64,000 nucleotides of DNA, from NCBI GenBank assembly GCA_902363375.1, contig CABIZX010000002.1, positions 496,001-560,000 on the forward strand. The letters are read 5' to 3'. Below the pieces are notes generated by a model. It ran no database searches and was not told the DNA's origin. It worked only from the letters and a program-made list of their open reading frames with translations. Source of the DNA: Clostridiaceae bacterium (lineage in GTDB: Bacteria; Bacillota; Clostridia; Clostridiales; Clostridiaceae). The translations under genes were made by a program, and so were the position numbers. The stretch's first letter is position 1. Each line of letters begins with the position of its first letter. Of the stretch, positions 17,041 through 26,720 are shown one piece after another.

Positions 17041-18408
17041 TTAAGCTGTTACAGTTTCTGCTTTTTCATCTTTCCTCCAAGTACTATTTAGTAGATAGAA
17101 GGAAACTACTGCAGAAATTAAATCTGATACTGGATATGCAATCCATGCACCTATAGTACCAAAAATATTTACAAAAACTATAGCTAAAGGAATAAATACT
17201 ATTAGTTGTCTAAATAAAGATAGTCTAAATCCCTTTTTAGCTTCATCAATAGCTTGATAGTAATATATACCTACATAATAGAATCCAACTAGTGGAAGTA
17301 AGAAGATACATATTCTTAGCGCTCTAACTGCCTCTGGTAATAGAGATACATCAGTTAAGAACAAACTTATCATTTGTGGAGCAAAATACATAATAAATAC
17401 TCCAAAGATTAATGAAATTATTGTAACTGTTTTTATAGATGCTTTAACTGTATTTTTAACTCTATCAAAGTTTCTTGCACCAAAGTTAAAAGCTACAATT
17501 GGTTGCATAGCAGAGCTTATACCAATTATTGCAATGAACATAAACATAGAGATTTTAGTAATAACACCAACTATTATTATAGCATTATCTCCACCTTGAG
17601 TAATTAAAAGATTATTTAAAACAACAGCTACTACTGCATCAGAAATTTCAATAACAAAGGTTGAAAATCCAACGGCTATTAATCCTTTAATTAAAGCAAT
17701 ATCTACATTTGGTACAATATTTTTTATTGAGAGCTTAATGTCAAAGTGCTTAATTACATCTTTAAATTTATATAGGACAAATAGTAAGCCTACAAACTGA
17801 GAAGCTACAGTAGCAATGGCAGCACCAGCTATACCTATATTTAAATGAGCTACTAATATATAGTCAACTACGATATTTAAAAGGGCACCAATACTATTAG
17901 CATAAAGTCCTATTTTAGAGTTTCCTAGAGATGTCATTATCTGAGCACAAACTACAGTTAAGCCTTGAAATATTGCTCCTAAAAAGATTACAGATATATA
18001 ATCATTAGTTAATCCAAAGGTAACTTCACTAGCACCAAGTTTATATAGTAGTCCACCTCTAAATAAGAATAAAAGTAGAGGAATTATAGTTAATGACGAT
18101 ATGGTTAAAAATAGTGAATTAACGATAGTTGATTTTATTTTTTTAGGATTATTCTCACCGGAATATCTAGAAACATAGGTTGAAGCTCCTACACCAATTA
18201 AAAAAGCGATTGCTATAAGGAAACGTTGAATTGGAAATGCAACTGTTAAGGCGCCAATAGCGTTAGGGCCTATATATCTACCAACGAAAACTGTATCTAC
18301 CATGTTATAAAGTTCTGCTACTAGCAAAGAAAAAATTGCAGGTATAGCAAACTTAAACAATACTCTATATGTCCTTCCATCTGAAAATACTTTTGGGTTA
18401 ATCCCCAT
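17041..18408 (-). CDS. MATE family multidrug efflux transporter
   Basis: 455 residues from the ATG at 18408, chosen for its GAGGTGAGACTT leader; an in-frame ATG 11 codons upstream lacks an RBS. Twelve transmembrane segments in two homologous halves. The first half begins PAIFSLLVAELYNMVDTVFVGRY, the canonical MatE entry, and the second has FIAIIGISSAMQPIVAFNFGARN. Proteins of this type export cationic drugs or flavins with Na+ or H+. It is closest in pattern to the MepA-like branch of Firmicutes. Monocistronic. Confidence 0.9.
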   Translation of the reverse strand: MGINPKVFSDGRTYRVLFKFAIPAIFSLLVAELYNMVDTVFVGRYIGPNAIGALTVAFPIQRFLIAIAFLIGVGASTYVSRYSGENNPKKIKSTIVNSLFLTISSLTIIPLLLFLFRGGLLYKLGASEVTFGLTNDYISVIFLGAIFQGLTVVCAQIMTSLGNSKIGLYANSIGALLNIVVDYILVAHLNIGIAGAAIATVASQFVGLLFVLYKFKDVIKHFDIKLSIKNIVPNVDIALIKGLIAVGFSTFVIEISDAVVAVVLNNLLITQGGDNAIIIVGVITKISMFMFIAIIGISSAMQPIVAFNFGARNFDRVKNTVKASIKTVTIISLIFGVFIMYFAPQMISLFLTDVSLLPEAVRALRICIFLLPLVGFYYVGIYYYQAIDEAKKGFRLSLFRQLIVFIPLAIVFVNIFGTIGAWIAYPVSDLISAVVSFYLLNSTWRKDEKAETVTA

Positions 18409-18931
18409 AAGTCTCACCTCATTTATTTGAAAATTCTGCATATTCTTCTTAAGTTTATATTATAAAAAAAGTTCATTTTTATTTTTATAGAAAATATGCT
18501 TTACCCTAATGTTTAATAATTTTGTTTTCTAGTAATTGAATTAATATCAATAATGTTTATAAAAAATATTCTTTAGTTTATTATAGTTTTAAGAATAAAT
18601 CTCTTTTATGAAATAACCGAACTTAAAATTCTTTAGCAATCTAATTATTTATAATAACAGTTTTATGAAAGTAGTAAGTGTTGTTAATTCATTATTGAAA
18701 TATTTCAGCTTATATTACTATTATAGTTGAAAACAATTAAATAAACATTCACTTCAATGTCCATCAAAAAGTACTATTCTGCCCATAATGCAATTTGAAG
18801 AAAGTGGGAAAAAGCACAAAAGCACCTTAATCTAGATGCTTTTGTACTCAAAATTAATGAATTTTTTATGAAACATATTAAATTTTAATAAGATTTTTAT
18901 ATGAATCCATGTAATATGAGGTAAAAATGAA
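18409..18931. other. AT-rich intergenic region
   Basis: About 520 bp upstream of the MATE gene and downstream of the AraC gene. Apart from the terminator at 18809-18848 I see no coding fragment or structured RNA. The leftward promoter of the MATE gene presumably lies at its left end. Confidence 0.5.
18809..18848 (-). terminator. Terminator downstream of the AraC-type gene
   Basis: GCACAAAAGCA (18814-18824) pairs with TGCTTTTGTAC (18837-18847); the minus strand continues with a run of T. Confidence 0.75.
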
Positions 18932-21094
18932 TTATCTTAAGGGTTTTTGAACCTGATTAATTATAATTAATGTGGCTCCATAGGTTTTTAAGGTAGCTAA
19001 TATATTTATAACTGTACTTTTCTTAAAATATTTAAACTTAATGTTGGGATAGGAAGCTTTATGCAAAATTCCATTTTCATCTTTATTTAGCCTTGTAGGC
19101 CTTCCCATATCAACCCAATAGTTATAGGAAGAGCCAATTCTTTCATTGATTTCATAGGTAGTTACATTAACATCTGAGTGGACATTAGTTATATTCAAAG
19201 ATAATTTTTTAGAGGTAGCATTTTTAATACCCCTAAGTTTTGAAAAACTAGCCATAGATATTAAGTCATTAATTTTATCATGATAAGTATAAAGTAATAT
19301 TTGATATTGATTATCTGATTTAGTAACTATATATCCATCACCCTTTGCTACTAAAGAATCACCTAATTTGTTTAAAAGAGAATAAGCATAAAAAGAAGGC
19401 TTTTTAATTCCCTTATCATTTATTAGCCCAGGATAGCCGAAGAATAGTTCGTTTGTTATATTTACTTGCTTGTCAAGAACATCAAAGGCTCGTATAAAGC
19501 TCAAATCTCCTTGATGATTAACTACATTATCAATAATATATGGAATCATGTAGGCCGTGTCATAAATATTGTTTACTTCGTTATTTATTATGAAAGGTTC
19601 TTCTTCAAATTCTAATTTATTATAGGTCAATATCTCTTCAATTGAAGATTTTAGATCTGCAGGAAAGGTAGAAGAGAATTGAAATCTAAAGTTTTTATAA
19701 TTAAGAATTTCTATGGCACTAAAGTATTCCATAAAAGATAGTAGAATGTTTTTAAAATCTTCATAGATATCTATAGAATTTTTTAGAGATAATGTGTTTC
19801 TAGATACGTTTTCATTCAGTTCCTCATTAAGATTATTTATATGTTCTTCATAGGTACTATTTAAATCTAAAACAATTATAGGTATAATATCTAGAAATTC
19901 TATAAATTCAAGGACATCCTTTGCTCTATTCCAGTTATGAAATTTAGAACCAGGGAATATAGCCATATCTGTACTAAATAAATTTAAAACCCTTCCATAC
20001 TCAAAGTCCATCTCCCCTTGGAGTTCTTCTAAAGTATCCTTATTATCTTCAATTAAAAGATCAAAGGCATCACTAATAGTTATAACCCTATTAAAGTCTT
20101 TATTAAATTCACTTATATAATTTTCCATATCAATATTTAATTGATGAATTTTATCTTCATAGTTAAATCTATCATAATCTTCTAGATAATAAATTATGTC
20201 ATCTAAGCTTTCCTCAAGAGGATGAGTGGTATATTTTGTTAACTTCTCAAGCTCCTTAGGAGTAGACTTATACTTTTTCCTAAATTGCAGAGGTGTGAGC
20301 TTATAATGTAATTTAAAATGTTTATTGAAATATCTAGTGTGAGAAAAACCGATTTCCTCAGAGATTTCAGATAGGGTCATATCAGTGTCTAATATTAATT
20401 TTATTGATTCTTCTACCCTAATAAGATTTAAAAATTCTGTAAAGGAATATCCAGTGGCATATTTTATTTCTCTTGATAGATAATGGGTACTTAGATATTC
20501 ATTACTAGATATATCCTTAAGAGTTATATTGTTTTGATAATTATTATAGATGTATTTAGATATGCTATGATACCTTTGAAGCTGGTCCTTATTTGATTTA
20601 AGCTCTTCCTTCTCATGAATTAAATAGTTAAAGTTGTTTATTAGATGATAAAGGAGCTTTACAAGGATATCTTCAATTTCTTCATCATAGTTATCTTGCT
20701 TTTGCACTGTTTCACAAAGAATCTGACAAAGAAATACCCTTAAATCTTCATATTCTTCTCCAAGCTGAGAATCTTCACTAGAAGAATTGGTATAGAAAAA
20801 CATATTCTCAATATCATTATAATATTTTTGAAAAAAGTATGGATCTATCTGAAATATAAGAACCTTATTATCAGGGTCATCACTTTCAATGTGATGAACT
20901 TCATCTATATTTATAATTTCTATTTGATTTTCTGTTATTACATATTTTTCAGTATTAATATATAGGTTGATTGTGCCCTTTATCACATACAGAATTTCAA
21001 TGCAATAATGCCAGTGAATTGGATAATTTTTCATGGTGTTTAGGGATATAGATACAGGCATATTTGCAGAGTAGTTGATATATTGTCTGTGCAT
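18932..21094 (-). CDS. AraC-family regulator fused to a GH39-like domain
   Basis: 720 residues from the ATG at 21094 (RBS AAGGAGAG). An N-terminal cupin (about 1-130, with PIHWHYCIEILYV) is followed by an AraC-type double helix-turn-helix near 190-285: LKDISSNEYLSTHYLSREI and SEISEEIGFSHTRYFNKHF. The last ~420 residues are a glycoside-hydrolase-39-like barrel with the usual late FFGYPGLINDKGIKKPSFYAY segment (catalytic families have ELxVTEWN...KP..xxY there). I find no WNEP acid/base motif, so the barrel looks enzymatically dead and more likely senses a sugar. No sugar operon lies beside it, so its targets are probably elsewhere, or the MATE gene downstream. Confidence 0.85.
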   Translation of the reverse strand: MHRQYINYSANMPVSISLNTMKNYPIHWHYCIEILYVIKGTINLYINTEKYVITENQIEIINIDEVHHIESDDPDNKVLIFQIDPYFFQKYYNDIENMFFYTNSSSEDSQLGEEYEDLRVFLCQILCETVQKQDNYDEEIEDILVKLLYHLINNFNYLIHEKEELKSNKDQLQRYHSISKYIYNNYQNNITLKDISSNEYLSTHYLSREIKYATGYSFTEFLNLIRVEESIKLILDTDMTLSEISEEIGFSHTRYFNKHFKLHYKLTPLQFRKKYKSTPKELEKLTKYTTHPLEESLDDIIYYLEDYDRFNYEDKIHQLNIDMENYISEFNKDFNRVITISDAFDLLIEDNKDTLEELQGEMDFEYGRVLNLFSTDMAIFPGSKFHNWNRAKDVLEFIEFLDIIPIIVLDLNSTYEEHINNLNEELNENVSRNTLSLKNSIDIYEDFKNILLSFMEYFSAIEILNYKNFRFQFSSTFPADLKSSIEEILTYNKLEFEEEPFIINNEVNNIYDTAYMIPYIIDNVVNHQGDLSFIRAFDVLDKQVNITNELFFGYPGLINDKGIKKPSFYAYSLLNKLGDSLVAKGDGYIVTKSDNQYQILLYTYHDKINDLISMASFSKLRGIKNATSKKLSLNITNVHSDVNVTTYEINERIGSSYNYWVDMGRPTRLNKDENGILHKASYPNIKFKYFKKSTVINILATLKTYGATLIIINQVQKPLR

Positions 21095-21170
21095 ATAAAC
21101 TCTCCTTACTAGTTTCTTTAGTGTTAATAATATTATAGCATTAATTAGAAAAAACATGCTAGAAGAGTAA

Positions 21171-21231
21171 GAAGCTTCCGAAAAATACATCTTTAATATT
21201 TTACATAATATTAATAATGTACTTTGCGGAA
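21171..21231. other. Large interrupted hairpin between the AraC and double-cubane genes
   Basis: GCTTCCG (21174-21180 region) and CGGAAGC (about 21225-21231) flank an inner ACAT...ATGT pair, forming a long AT-rich hairpin. It lies past the 3' end of the minus-strand reductase gene and before the AraC gene, so it could act as a weak terminator for the former or an operator for the latter. Confidence 0.35.
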
Positions 21232-21296
21232 GCACTTTGGGATTTTATTGTTAACATACTTAAAGAATTTTGACTTCAAGTAATATTTTTAAAGCA

Positions 21297-22448
21297 TTAT
21301 AACATTTCTATGAAGGCAGCCATTCTAGTGTTAAGTTGTCCAATATCTGCATTGGAGTAATCTGTTTCTATGCTGATATAAGGAATATTTTTATTATTAT
21401 TAACAAATCTTTTTATTTGTAGTGTCTCTACATTATAAGTATGACATGCTTGAAGAATTACATCTACTACTGCATCTACTTTGTATTCATCTATCATTCT
21501 ATTAAGTAGCTCTGTACGGTTAGGATTAGGTGTCATACATGAACATCCGATATTTAAATATTTACGAGCAATGGCTTCATAGATATCTGGATTGTTTTCA
21601 TCTACTAATTCATCGATGGCTTTTGCACCAGTACAGTTTTCAAAACCTACTACATAAGCTCCATTATCTTCAATAGCTTTTATAACCTTTTCAGTAGCAC
21701 CACCAATAGGACATCCTGTTATAAGAATACGAGGTTTCTTTTCATATTTCTTTTCTACTTCATATTCTTTTTCTATTTTTTCAGTTAAAGCATATAGTTC
21801 CTTTGGTATTTCTTTTTTATCAAACTTAAATGTAGTTCCATAAAGGACTTTAAACATGTCTTGTCCTAAAATAGCTGGTGGATCTAATTTACCAAGACCA
21901 TAGAAAGTTTTAAGAGCTTTTCTTTCTTCATTTTTTACTTTTATAGCTTCCTTAACGTTTTCATCGCTAATAGTAGTCTCAAATCGATTTTCTAAAACTT
22001 CTTTAAACTTAATTACTTCCTTCTTCCAAAGTTTTAAGCCCTCTTCACTTTGAGAGTTTGGTAACTCCATAACATGAACTGGTTTAAACTCACTTAAATA
22101 CTCATACATTTTTTTCTTTCCATCACAAGTAGTTTCACCTACAACTAAATCAGAAAAGTAAAAGAATGGGCATTTATCTGTCTTTGCAAAACCATAGCTT
22201 GATTTAATAAGAGGACATAGGTTACGTGGTAGATCCTTTTCAGCTTCTGAAATTGTTTCATCAGAGGTAGAGCAAAGAGAAACAACACTAGCACCCATGG
22301 CAAGTGGTAATTCTTGAGGCATATAAGTACAAAATACTCCTACTAGAGGTATGTTTTGATCTTTAAGATTTTTAGCTGCAATAAAAGAATTTCTTCTAGC
22401 TTCAGCAAAATCATCAAATATTTCAGGCAATTCTTTTCTTATTTTCAT
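21297..22448 (-). CDS. Double-cubane-cluster reductase, 2-hydroxyacyl-CoA dehydratase-like
   Basis: 383 residues, ATG with GGAG RBS. Belongs to the BcrC/BadD/HgdB superfamily: early GVFCTYMPQELPLAMG, a middle RILITGCPIGGATEKV, and cysteines in ENCTGAK, CSCMTPNPNR and LQACHTYNVE that would ligate iron-sulfur clusters. Being a single ~380-residue polypeptide with no sister subunit beside it, it matches the YjiM-type double-cubane cluster proteins rather than the two-subunit dehydratases. Those proteins carry a [Fe8S9]-type cluster and perform low-potential reductions of small molecules; they need an ATP-dependent activator, which is absent from the neighbourhood. Oxygen sensitivity fits an obligate anaerobe. 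Confidence 0.85.
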   Translation of the reverse strand: MKIRKELPEIFDDFAEARRNSFIAAKNLKDQNIPLVGVFCTYMPQELPLAMGASVVSLCSTSDETISEAEKDLPRNLCPLIKSSYGFAKTDKCPFFYFSDLVVGETTCDGKKKMYEYLSEFKPVHVMELPNSQSEEGLKLWKKEVIKFKEVLENRFETTISDENVKEAIKVKNEERKALKTFYGLGKLDPPAILGQDMFKVLYGTTFKFDKKEIPKELYALTEKIEKEYEVEKKYEKKPRILITGCPIGGATEKVIKAIEDNGAYVVGFENCTGAKAIDELVDENNPDIYEAIARKYLNIGCSCMTPNPNRTELLNRMIDEYKVDAVVDVILQACHTYNVETLQIKRFVNNNKNIPYISIETDYSNADIGQLNTRMAAFIEML

Positions 22449-22688
22449 TTTAATTCTCCAATCACTTTTATACGTTTATTTTATAACAATCTTTACAATA
22501 CAATTATACATATAAATTATGTAATAATATGAATTATAGGGTTATTTTATACATTTCAACATATCTATAGAAGGTTGTAATACTATATTTATGGAAATGG
22601 TGATAGAATTATAGTATATAGAAAATTTTAAAATAAAAATAATATTATTATTTAACTTAGTACAATTTTAAAATGGGAGGTATAAGAC

Positions 22689-23864
22689 ATGAAATATGAT
22701 TTTAATGAAAAAGTGGACAGACTGGGTAGTAACTGTGTGAAGTGGGATCTAATAAATGAAACTTATAATGATAGTGAAATAATACCATTATGGGTAGCGG
22801 ATATGGATTTTAAGGTACCAGAGGAAGTATGTGATGCTATAAGAAAGAGATTAGAACATCCTGTTTTTGGATATTCACTTACACCTCCATCATATTATAA
22901 AGCTGCAATAGATTGGTTTGATAAGAGATTTGGATGGAAGGTTGAAAAATCATGGATAAATTTTGCTCCAGGAGTTGTACCAGGATTAAAAACTATAGTT
23001 GCAGCATATACAAGGCCTGGGGATGAAATTATAATTCAAACACCTGTATATCATCCTTTTTATAGCATTATAAAAAATAATGGATGTCAGGTGGTAGAAA
23101 ATCCTTTAATCTGTAAAGATGGAAGATATGAAATGGATTTTGATAATTTAGAAAAAATAATTACTAAAAACACTAAGATGATAATTCTTTGTAGTCCTCA
23201 TAATCCAGTAGGAAGGGTATGGACTAAAGAAGAATTAAAAAGAGTGGGAGATATATGTATAAAAAATAATGTATTAATAGTAGCAGATGAAATTCATGCT
23301 GATATAGTTTTTAAACCAAATATTCACACTGTATTTGCATCTATTAGTGAAGAATTTGCTGATAAATCCATAATTTGTACAGCACCTAATAAAACCTTTA
23401 ACATAGCGGGACTTAAAACTGCTAATATAATAATTAAAAATGAAGAATTAAGAGATCAATATATTCGTCAATTAGAAAAAGACTGTATAGAAGGTCCAAC
23501 AACATTAGGTGCCATAGCTCAAGAAGCTGCCTATACTAGTGGAGAAGATTGGTATCAAGGTCTTATGAATTATTTAACAGAAAATATGGATTTCACTTTA
23601 GATTTCTTTGAAAAGAGAATTCCTAAAATTAAAATCAGAAGACCAGAGGGAACATATTTATTATGGCTTGATTGCTCAGAATTAAATATGAAATCAGAAG
23701 AATTAAGTGATTTTTTCCTTAAAAAGTGTAAGGTATGGCTAAATGATGGTAGTATGTTTGGACATGCTGGAGCTATGTTCCAAAGAATGAATATAGGAAC
23801 TAGTAGAGTAGTTCTTCAAGAAGCGCTAGAGAGGATAGAAAGAGAAGTAAATAAATTAGCATAA
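22689..23864 (+). CDS. patB: PatB/MalY-type PLP aminotransferase or cystathionine beta-lyase
   Basis: 391 residues, ATG with GGGAGGTAT. The N-terminal signature PLWVADMDFKVPEEV is diagnostic of the PatB/MalY branch of fold-type I aminotransferases. PLP-binding features include SPHNPVGR (~180) and ADEIHADIVF (~200), and the catalytic lysine is in APNKTFNIAGLK near 237. Members cleave C-S bonds in cystathionine or cystine, releasing ammonia, pyruvate and a thiol; some also repress transport operons. Divergent from the double-cubane gene and followed by a terminator. Substrate cannot be settled by sequence; a sulfur role would fit the T-box-regulated cystine importer 11 kb away. Confidence 0.9.
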   Translation: MKYDFNEKVDRLGSNCVKWDLINETYNDSEIIPLWVADMDFKVPEEVCDAIRKRLEHPVFGYSLTPPSYYKAAIDWFDKRFGWKVEKSWINFAPGVVPGLKTIVAAYTRPGDEIIIQTPVYHPFYSIIKNNGCQVVENPLICKDGRYEMDFDNLEKIITKNTKMIILCSPHNPVGRVWTKEELKRVGDICIKNNVLIVADEIHADIVFKPNIHTVFASISEEFADKSIICTAPNKTFNIAGLKTANIIIKNEELRDQYIRQLEKDCIEGPTTLGAIAQEAAYTSGEDWYQGLMNYLTENMDFTLDFFEKRIPKIKIRRPEGTYLLWLDCSELNMKSEELSDFFLKKCKVWLNDGSMFGHAGAMFQRMNIGTSRVVLQEALERIEREVNKLA

Positions 23865-23871
23865 AATAAAT

Positions 23872-23940
23872 AAGCCTGACTTAAAATTAGTTCAACATTC
23901 TACAAAGTTTAGTGAATTATTTTAAGTCAGGTTATTATAT
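23872..23940 (+). terminator. Terminator after patB
   Basis: CCTGACTTAAAAT (23875-23887) pairs with ATTTTAAGTCAGG (23919-23931). The right arm contains the 16-mer AAGTTTAGTGAATTAT also found in the terminator at 16981. Confidence 0.75.
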
Positions 23941-23966
23941 ATCTTAAATCAAAGGGGGTATTAAGG

Positions 23967-24809
23967 TTGATAAGAGATTTTAAAAATGAAGATTTAAAAG
24001 CTATTATTGACTTATTACAAGAGGATTATGTAATTAGTAGGGAAGAAGCTACTTCAGAGTTTACTGGAGATAATAAACGGATAATAATTTATGAAGAAGA
24101 TGAAATTAGAGGATTTGCTATTATGGTTGACAATAAGGGAAACAATAAATGTACATTAAAATTATATGTAAATCCAAGCTATAGAAAAAGAGGCATAGGA
24201 ACAGCCTTATATGAAAAGGTTATGGAGCACTTAACGGAGGCTAAAGCTGATGGTATTGTAGTAGGATTCAAGGTGGATGGTGAAGCTGCTACAAACTTTT
24301 ATAAAAAGTTAGGATATGAAAAGTGGTTTGGATATCATGATATGAGATATATGGGTGGAATGCAGTCAGAGGTAAGTTTGAACTTTATAAATTATGAAGA
24401 TAAGTATTTTGAAAAATATGAAACCCTCATAGGAGAAGCTTTTTATGAACTTAGAAAAGCTAGCGATATAAAGCCATATAACTGTAGTGATTTTAGTGAA
24501 AAAGAAAGACAATACCACATAAATAACAAAAATTATGTTTATCTTTTACTTGATGGAAAAGACGAAATCATTACAACTATTATGGTTAAAGATGGTCTCA
24601 TTGATGAGGTGATGACAAGCAAAGATTATGAAGGAAAAGGCTATGGCAAAAAAGCAGTTCAATTTGGTATAAATAAAGCTTTAAGTGAAGGCGCTAAAAA
24701 TATCGAGCTCTGCGTCGTGGAATGGAATGAAAAAGCAAGAAAATTATATGAAGGATTAGGATTTGAAACAATTCAAACCTTTCATAACTATAGAAAAAAC
24801 TTAATATGA
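23967..24809 (+). CDS. Tandem GNAT-domain N-acetyltransferase
   Basis: 280 residues, TTG start supported by GGGGGTATTAAGG. Two GNAT domains: residues ~1-125 with YRKRGIGTALYEKVMEHL (acetyl-CoA loop RKRGIG) and NFYKKLGYEKW, and residues ~140-280 with YEGKGYGKKAVQFGINKAL and ARKLYEGLGFETIQ. Both loops look intact, so both halves may bind acetyl-CoA, although in tandem GNATs usually only one is catalytic. Substrate unknown. It has its own terminator and lies after the patB terminator, so it is probably independently transcribed. Confidence 0.85.
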   Translation: MIRDFKNEDLKAIIDLLQEDYVISREEATSEFTGDNKRIIIYEEDEIRGFAIMVDNKGNNKCTLKLYVNPSYRKRGIGTALYEKVMEHLTEAKADGIVVGFKVDGEAATNFYKKLGYEKWFGYHDMRYMGGMQSEVSLNFINYEDKYFEKYETLIGEAFYELRKASDIKPYNCSDFSEKERQYHINNKNYVYLLLDGKDEIITTIMVKDGLIDEVMTSKDYEGKGYGKKAVQFGINKALSEGAKNIELCVVEWNEKARKLYEGLGFETIQTFHNYRKNLI

Positions 24810-24865
24810 AGAAAAAAATTATATAATGAGCCTTTAAAAAAGTCTGTATGGTGTATCTTACATTA

Positions 24866-24925
24866 AAAATATCCTATAAATAAGAAATTTACTAATGAAA
24901 GCTCTTATTTTATAGGATATTTATT
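24866..24925 (+). terminator. Terminator after the tandem GNAT gene
   Basis: AATATCCTATAAATAAGA (24868-24885) pairs with TCTTATTTTATAGGATATT (24903-24921), then TTATTATT. Confidence 0.8.
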
Positions 24926-25034
24926 ATTGAAAATGATAAATAGAGGCTTTAAAAAATTATCATTAAAGAAATAAAGTTAACAGGATTTTGTGTAGGTTTA
25001 AACTTTACTTTAATTAAAGGTAAAATTAACATGC

Positions 25035-26507
25035 TTATTTTAAATTATAATTATTTATAAGCTTTAAAGTTAAATCTAAGGCATCCTTACCATCCACCCA
25101 TAGATCAGGCTTAATACCAACATCTTCTTTAAAAAAGTTCTCATCATATAACCTTAGCCAATTTCCATAGGAAAATTCAATATGAGAGTTTGGAAGATAT
25201 CCAAGTTCTACATTAGAGCTTTCGAGAGTACCCTTAGTATTTGTACCTACAACTACAACATTTTCAAAGTCCTTTAGGTGCTCTACAAAGAATTCAGCAG
25301 CGGAAGAGGTTTCTTTATCTGTAAGAACAAAGATAGTATTAGAATTTTCACTAAGCTGTTCTTTACTTTTAGGGATATGTTCATAATAGTAAGAATTAAC
25401 TTTCTCTAGCTGTAAGGTTTCTAAATCTTTATGAAAGGTATTAAAGTCATAATAGGAAGGTACATTTTTGGATCTTCCATAGAGCAATAAAAACAGTCCC
25501 TTTCCATCAGAGGAAACTCCAAAGTACTCCTTTATCCAATTTAAAGCTGTAAGTATATCTCCTCCATGATTTCCTCGTAAATCTATTATACTGGATGGAA
25601 AGTTCTTTATCTTAGAAGCTGTTTGAGTAAATTCAATGCCCCCTAAATCTATACTATAAGGTATTGCTCTTGAAGATATTATAGGAACATCATCTATAGT
25701 TGTGTATTTTAAAGATGATTTGGGATTTTCTGAAAGAGTATTTGATAATTTAAGCTCAATATTTTTAATATACTGTGATTTACCGCGATAAAAAGTGGTT
25801 GATATTGAATTGGAAGCTTGTCCCTCATATTTTTGTAAAATCCCTAAGTTATAGACTAGTTTTCCATTATTGTCTATTGAAAGATTTAAATATTTTTCAA
25901 TATTTTTATCATCATTTATAGATCTAATATAGTAATTTACATTGCCATATTCTGCATAGTACCCTATATCATTTTTAAGAATTTGTAGGTTTGAATTTGA
26001 ATAATATCTATAAGTATTTTTTAAATTGAAATCATATTTCCCTATATAAAAATGTCTATCGGGCACAAAGGAAAGATTGTACTTTAAGCTTTGAGTCAAT
26101 TCATCTACTTTAACTACATCCTTATCTCCAATAAAGCTTAAAACAGATTCCTTAGCTTTAAAAAATTTCTCATCACCACCATAATAATTATATGGAGCAT
26201 AGCAAGATTTTAAGGCTTTGAAATATAAGTTTACATCAGTAATGGCTTCTTGGGCAGTTATAACAGTAGGAGAGAGTATTTGAGATGATGAGAATAGGGT
26301 AGAATGTTCTTCAGCAGTTAATATATCCTCATCAGGTATTTCAGAAATAAAATCTCTAATATTCTGTTTGGATACAGAAATGTTTAAATTTTTATGATTA
26401 ATGTTTTTTAAAGTCTCATGAAAGGAAATTTCTTTTTTGTAATTAGGTAAATAAATTAAAATTAAGATAATAATTATTATAAAAAAAGCTATTATAACTT
26501 TTTTCAA
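25035..26507 (-). CDS. S41-family (C-terminal processing peptidase-like) membrane-anchored protease
   Basis: 490 residues, TTG start with GGGGGTGAT upstream. A single N-terminal hydrophobic segment (about 4-20) acts as a signal anchor, so the bulk is extracytoplasmic. The S41 core is in the last ~200 residues: SIDLGGIEF, IIDLRGNHGGDILTAL (the substrate-positioning RGNxGG), FVLTDKETSSAAEFFVEHL with the nucleophilic serine, and VVGTNTKGTLESSNVELGYLPNS. No PDZ domain is evident in the N-terminal half. This form is widespread in clostridia; natural substrates are unknown. Monocistronic, divergent from the two-component system. Confidence 0.85.
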   Translation of the reverse strand: MKKVIIAFFIIIIILILIYLPNYKKEISFHETLKNINHKNLNISVSKQNIRDFISEIPDEDILTAEEHSTLFSSSQILSPTVITAQEAITDVNLYFKALKSCYAPYNYYGGDEKFFKAKESVLSFIGDKDVVKVDELTQSLKYNLSFVPDRHFYIGKYDFNLKNTYRYYSNSNLQILKNDIGYYAEYGNVNYYIRSINDDKNIEKYLNLSIDNNGKLVYNLGILQKYEGQASNSISTTFYRGKSQYIKNIELKLSNTLSENPKSSLKYTTIDDVPIISSRAIPYSIDLGGIEFTQTASKIKNFPSSIIDLRGNHGGDILTALNWIKEYFGVSSDGKGLFLLLYGRSKNVPSYYDFNTFHKDLETLQLEKVNSYYYEHIPKSKEQLSENSNTIFVLTDKETSSAAEFFVEHLKDFENVVVVGTNTKGTLESSNVELGYLPNSHIEFSYGNWLRLYDENFFKEDVGIKPDLWVDGKDALDLTLKLINNYNLK

Positions 26508-26720
26508 ACTAAAATCACCCCCTATAATATTGTTAAATAAGGATATTATACCATAAAATGTAAAAATGTGAAATAGTCATAGGGCATTAGAATAAAAATA
26601 GCCAATATATAACTTTTAGCTATACTATGTTTTGGTTATAATGTTATTAATTAATTTTGATATAAATGATAAATATAACTTATAGTAGTTTAAATGAGAA
26701 GTAAATAGAGGAGGGATAAA

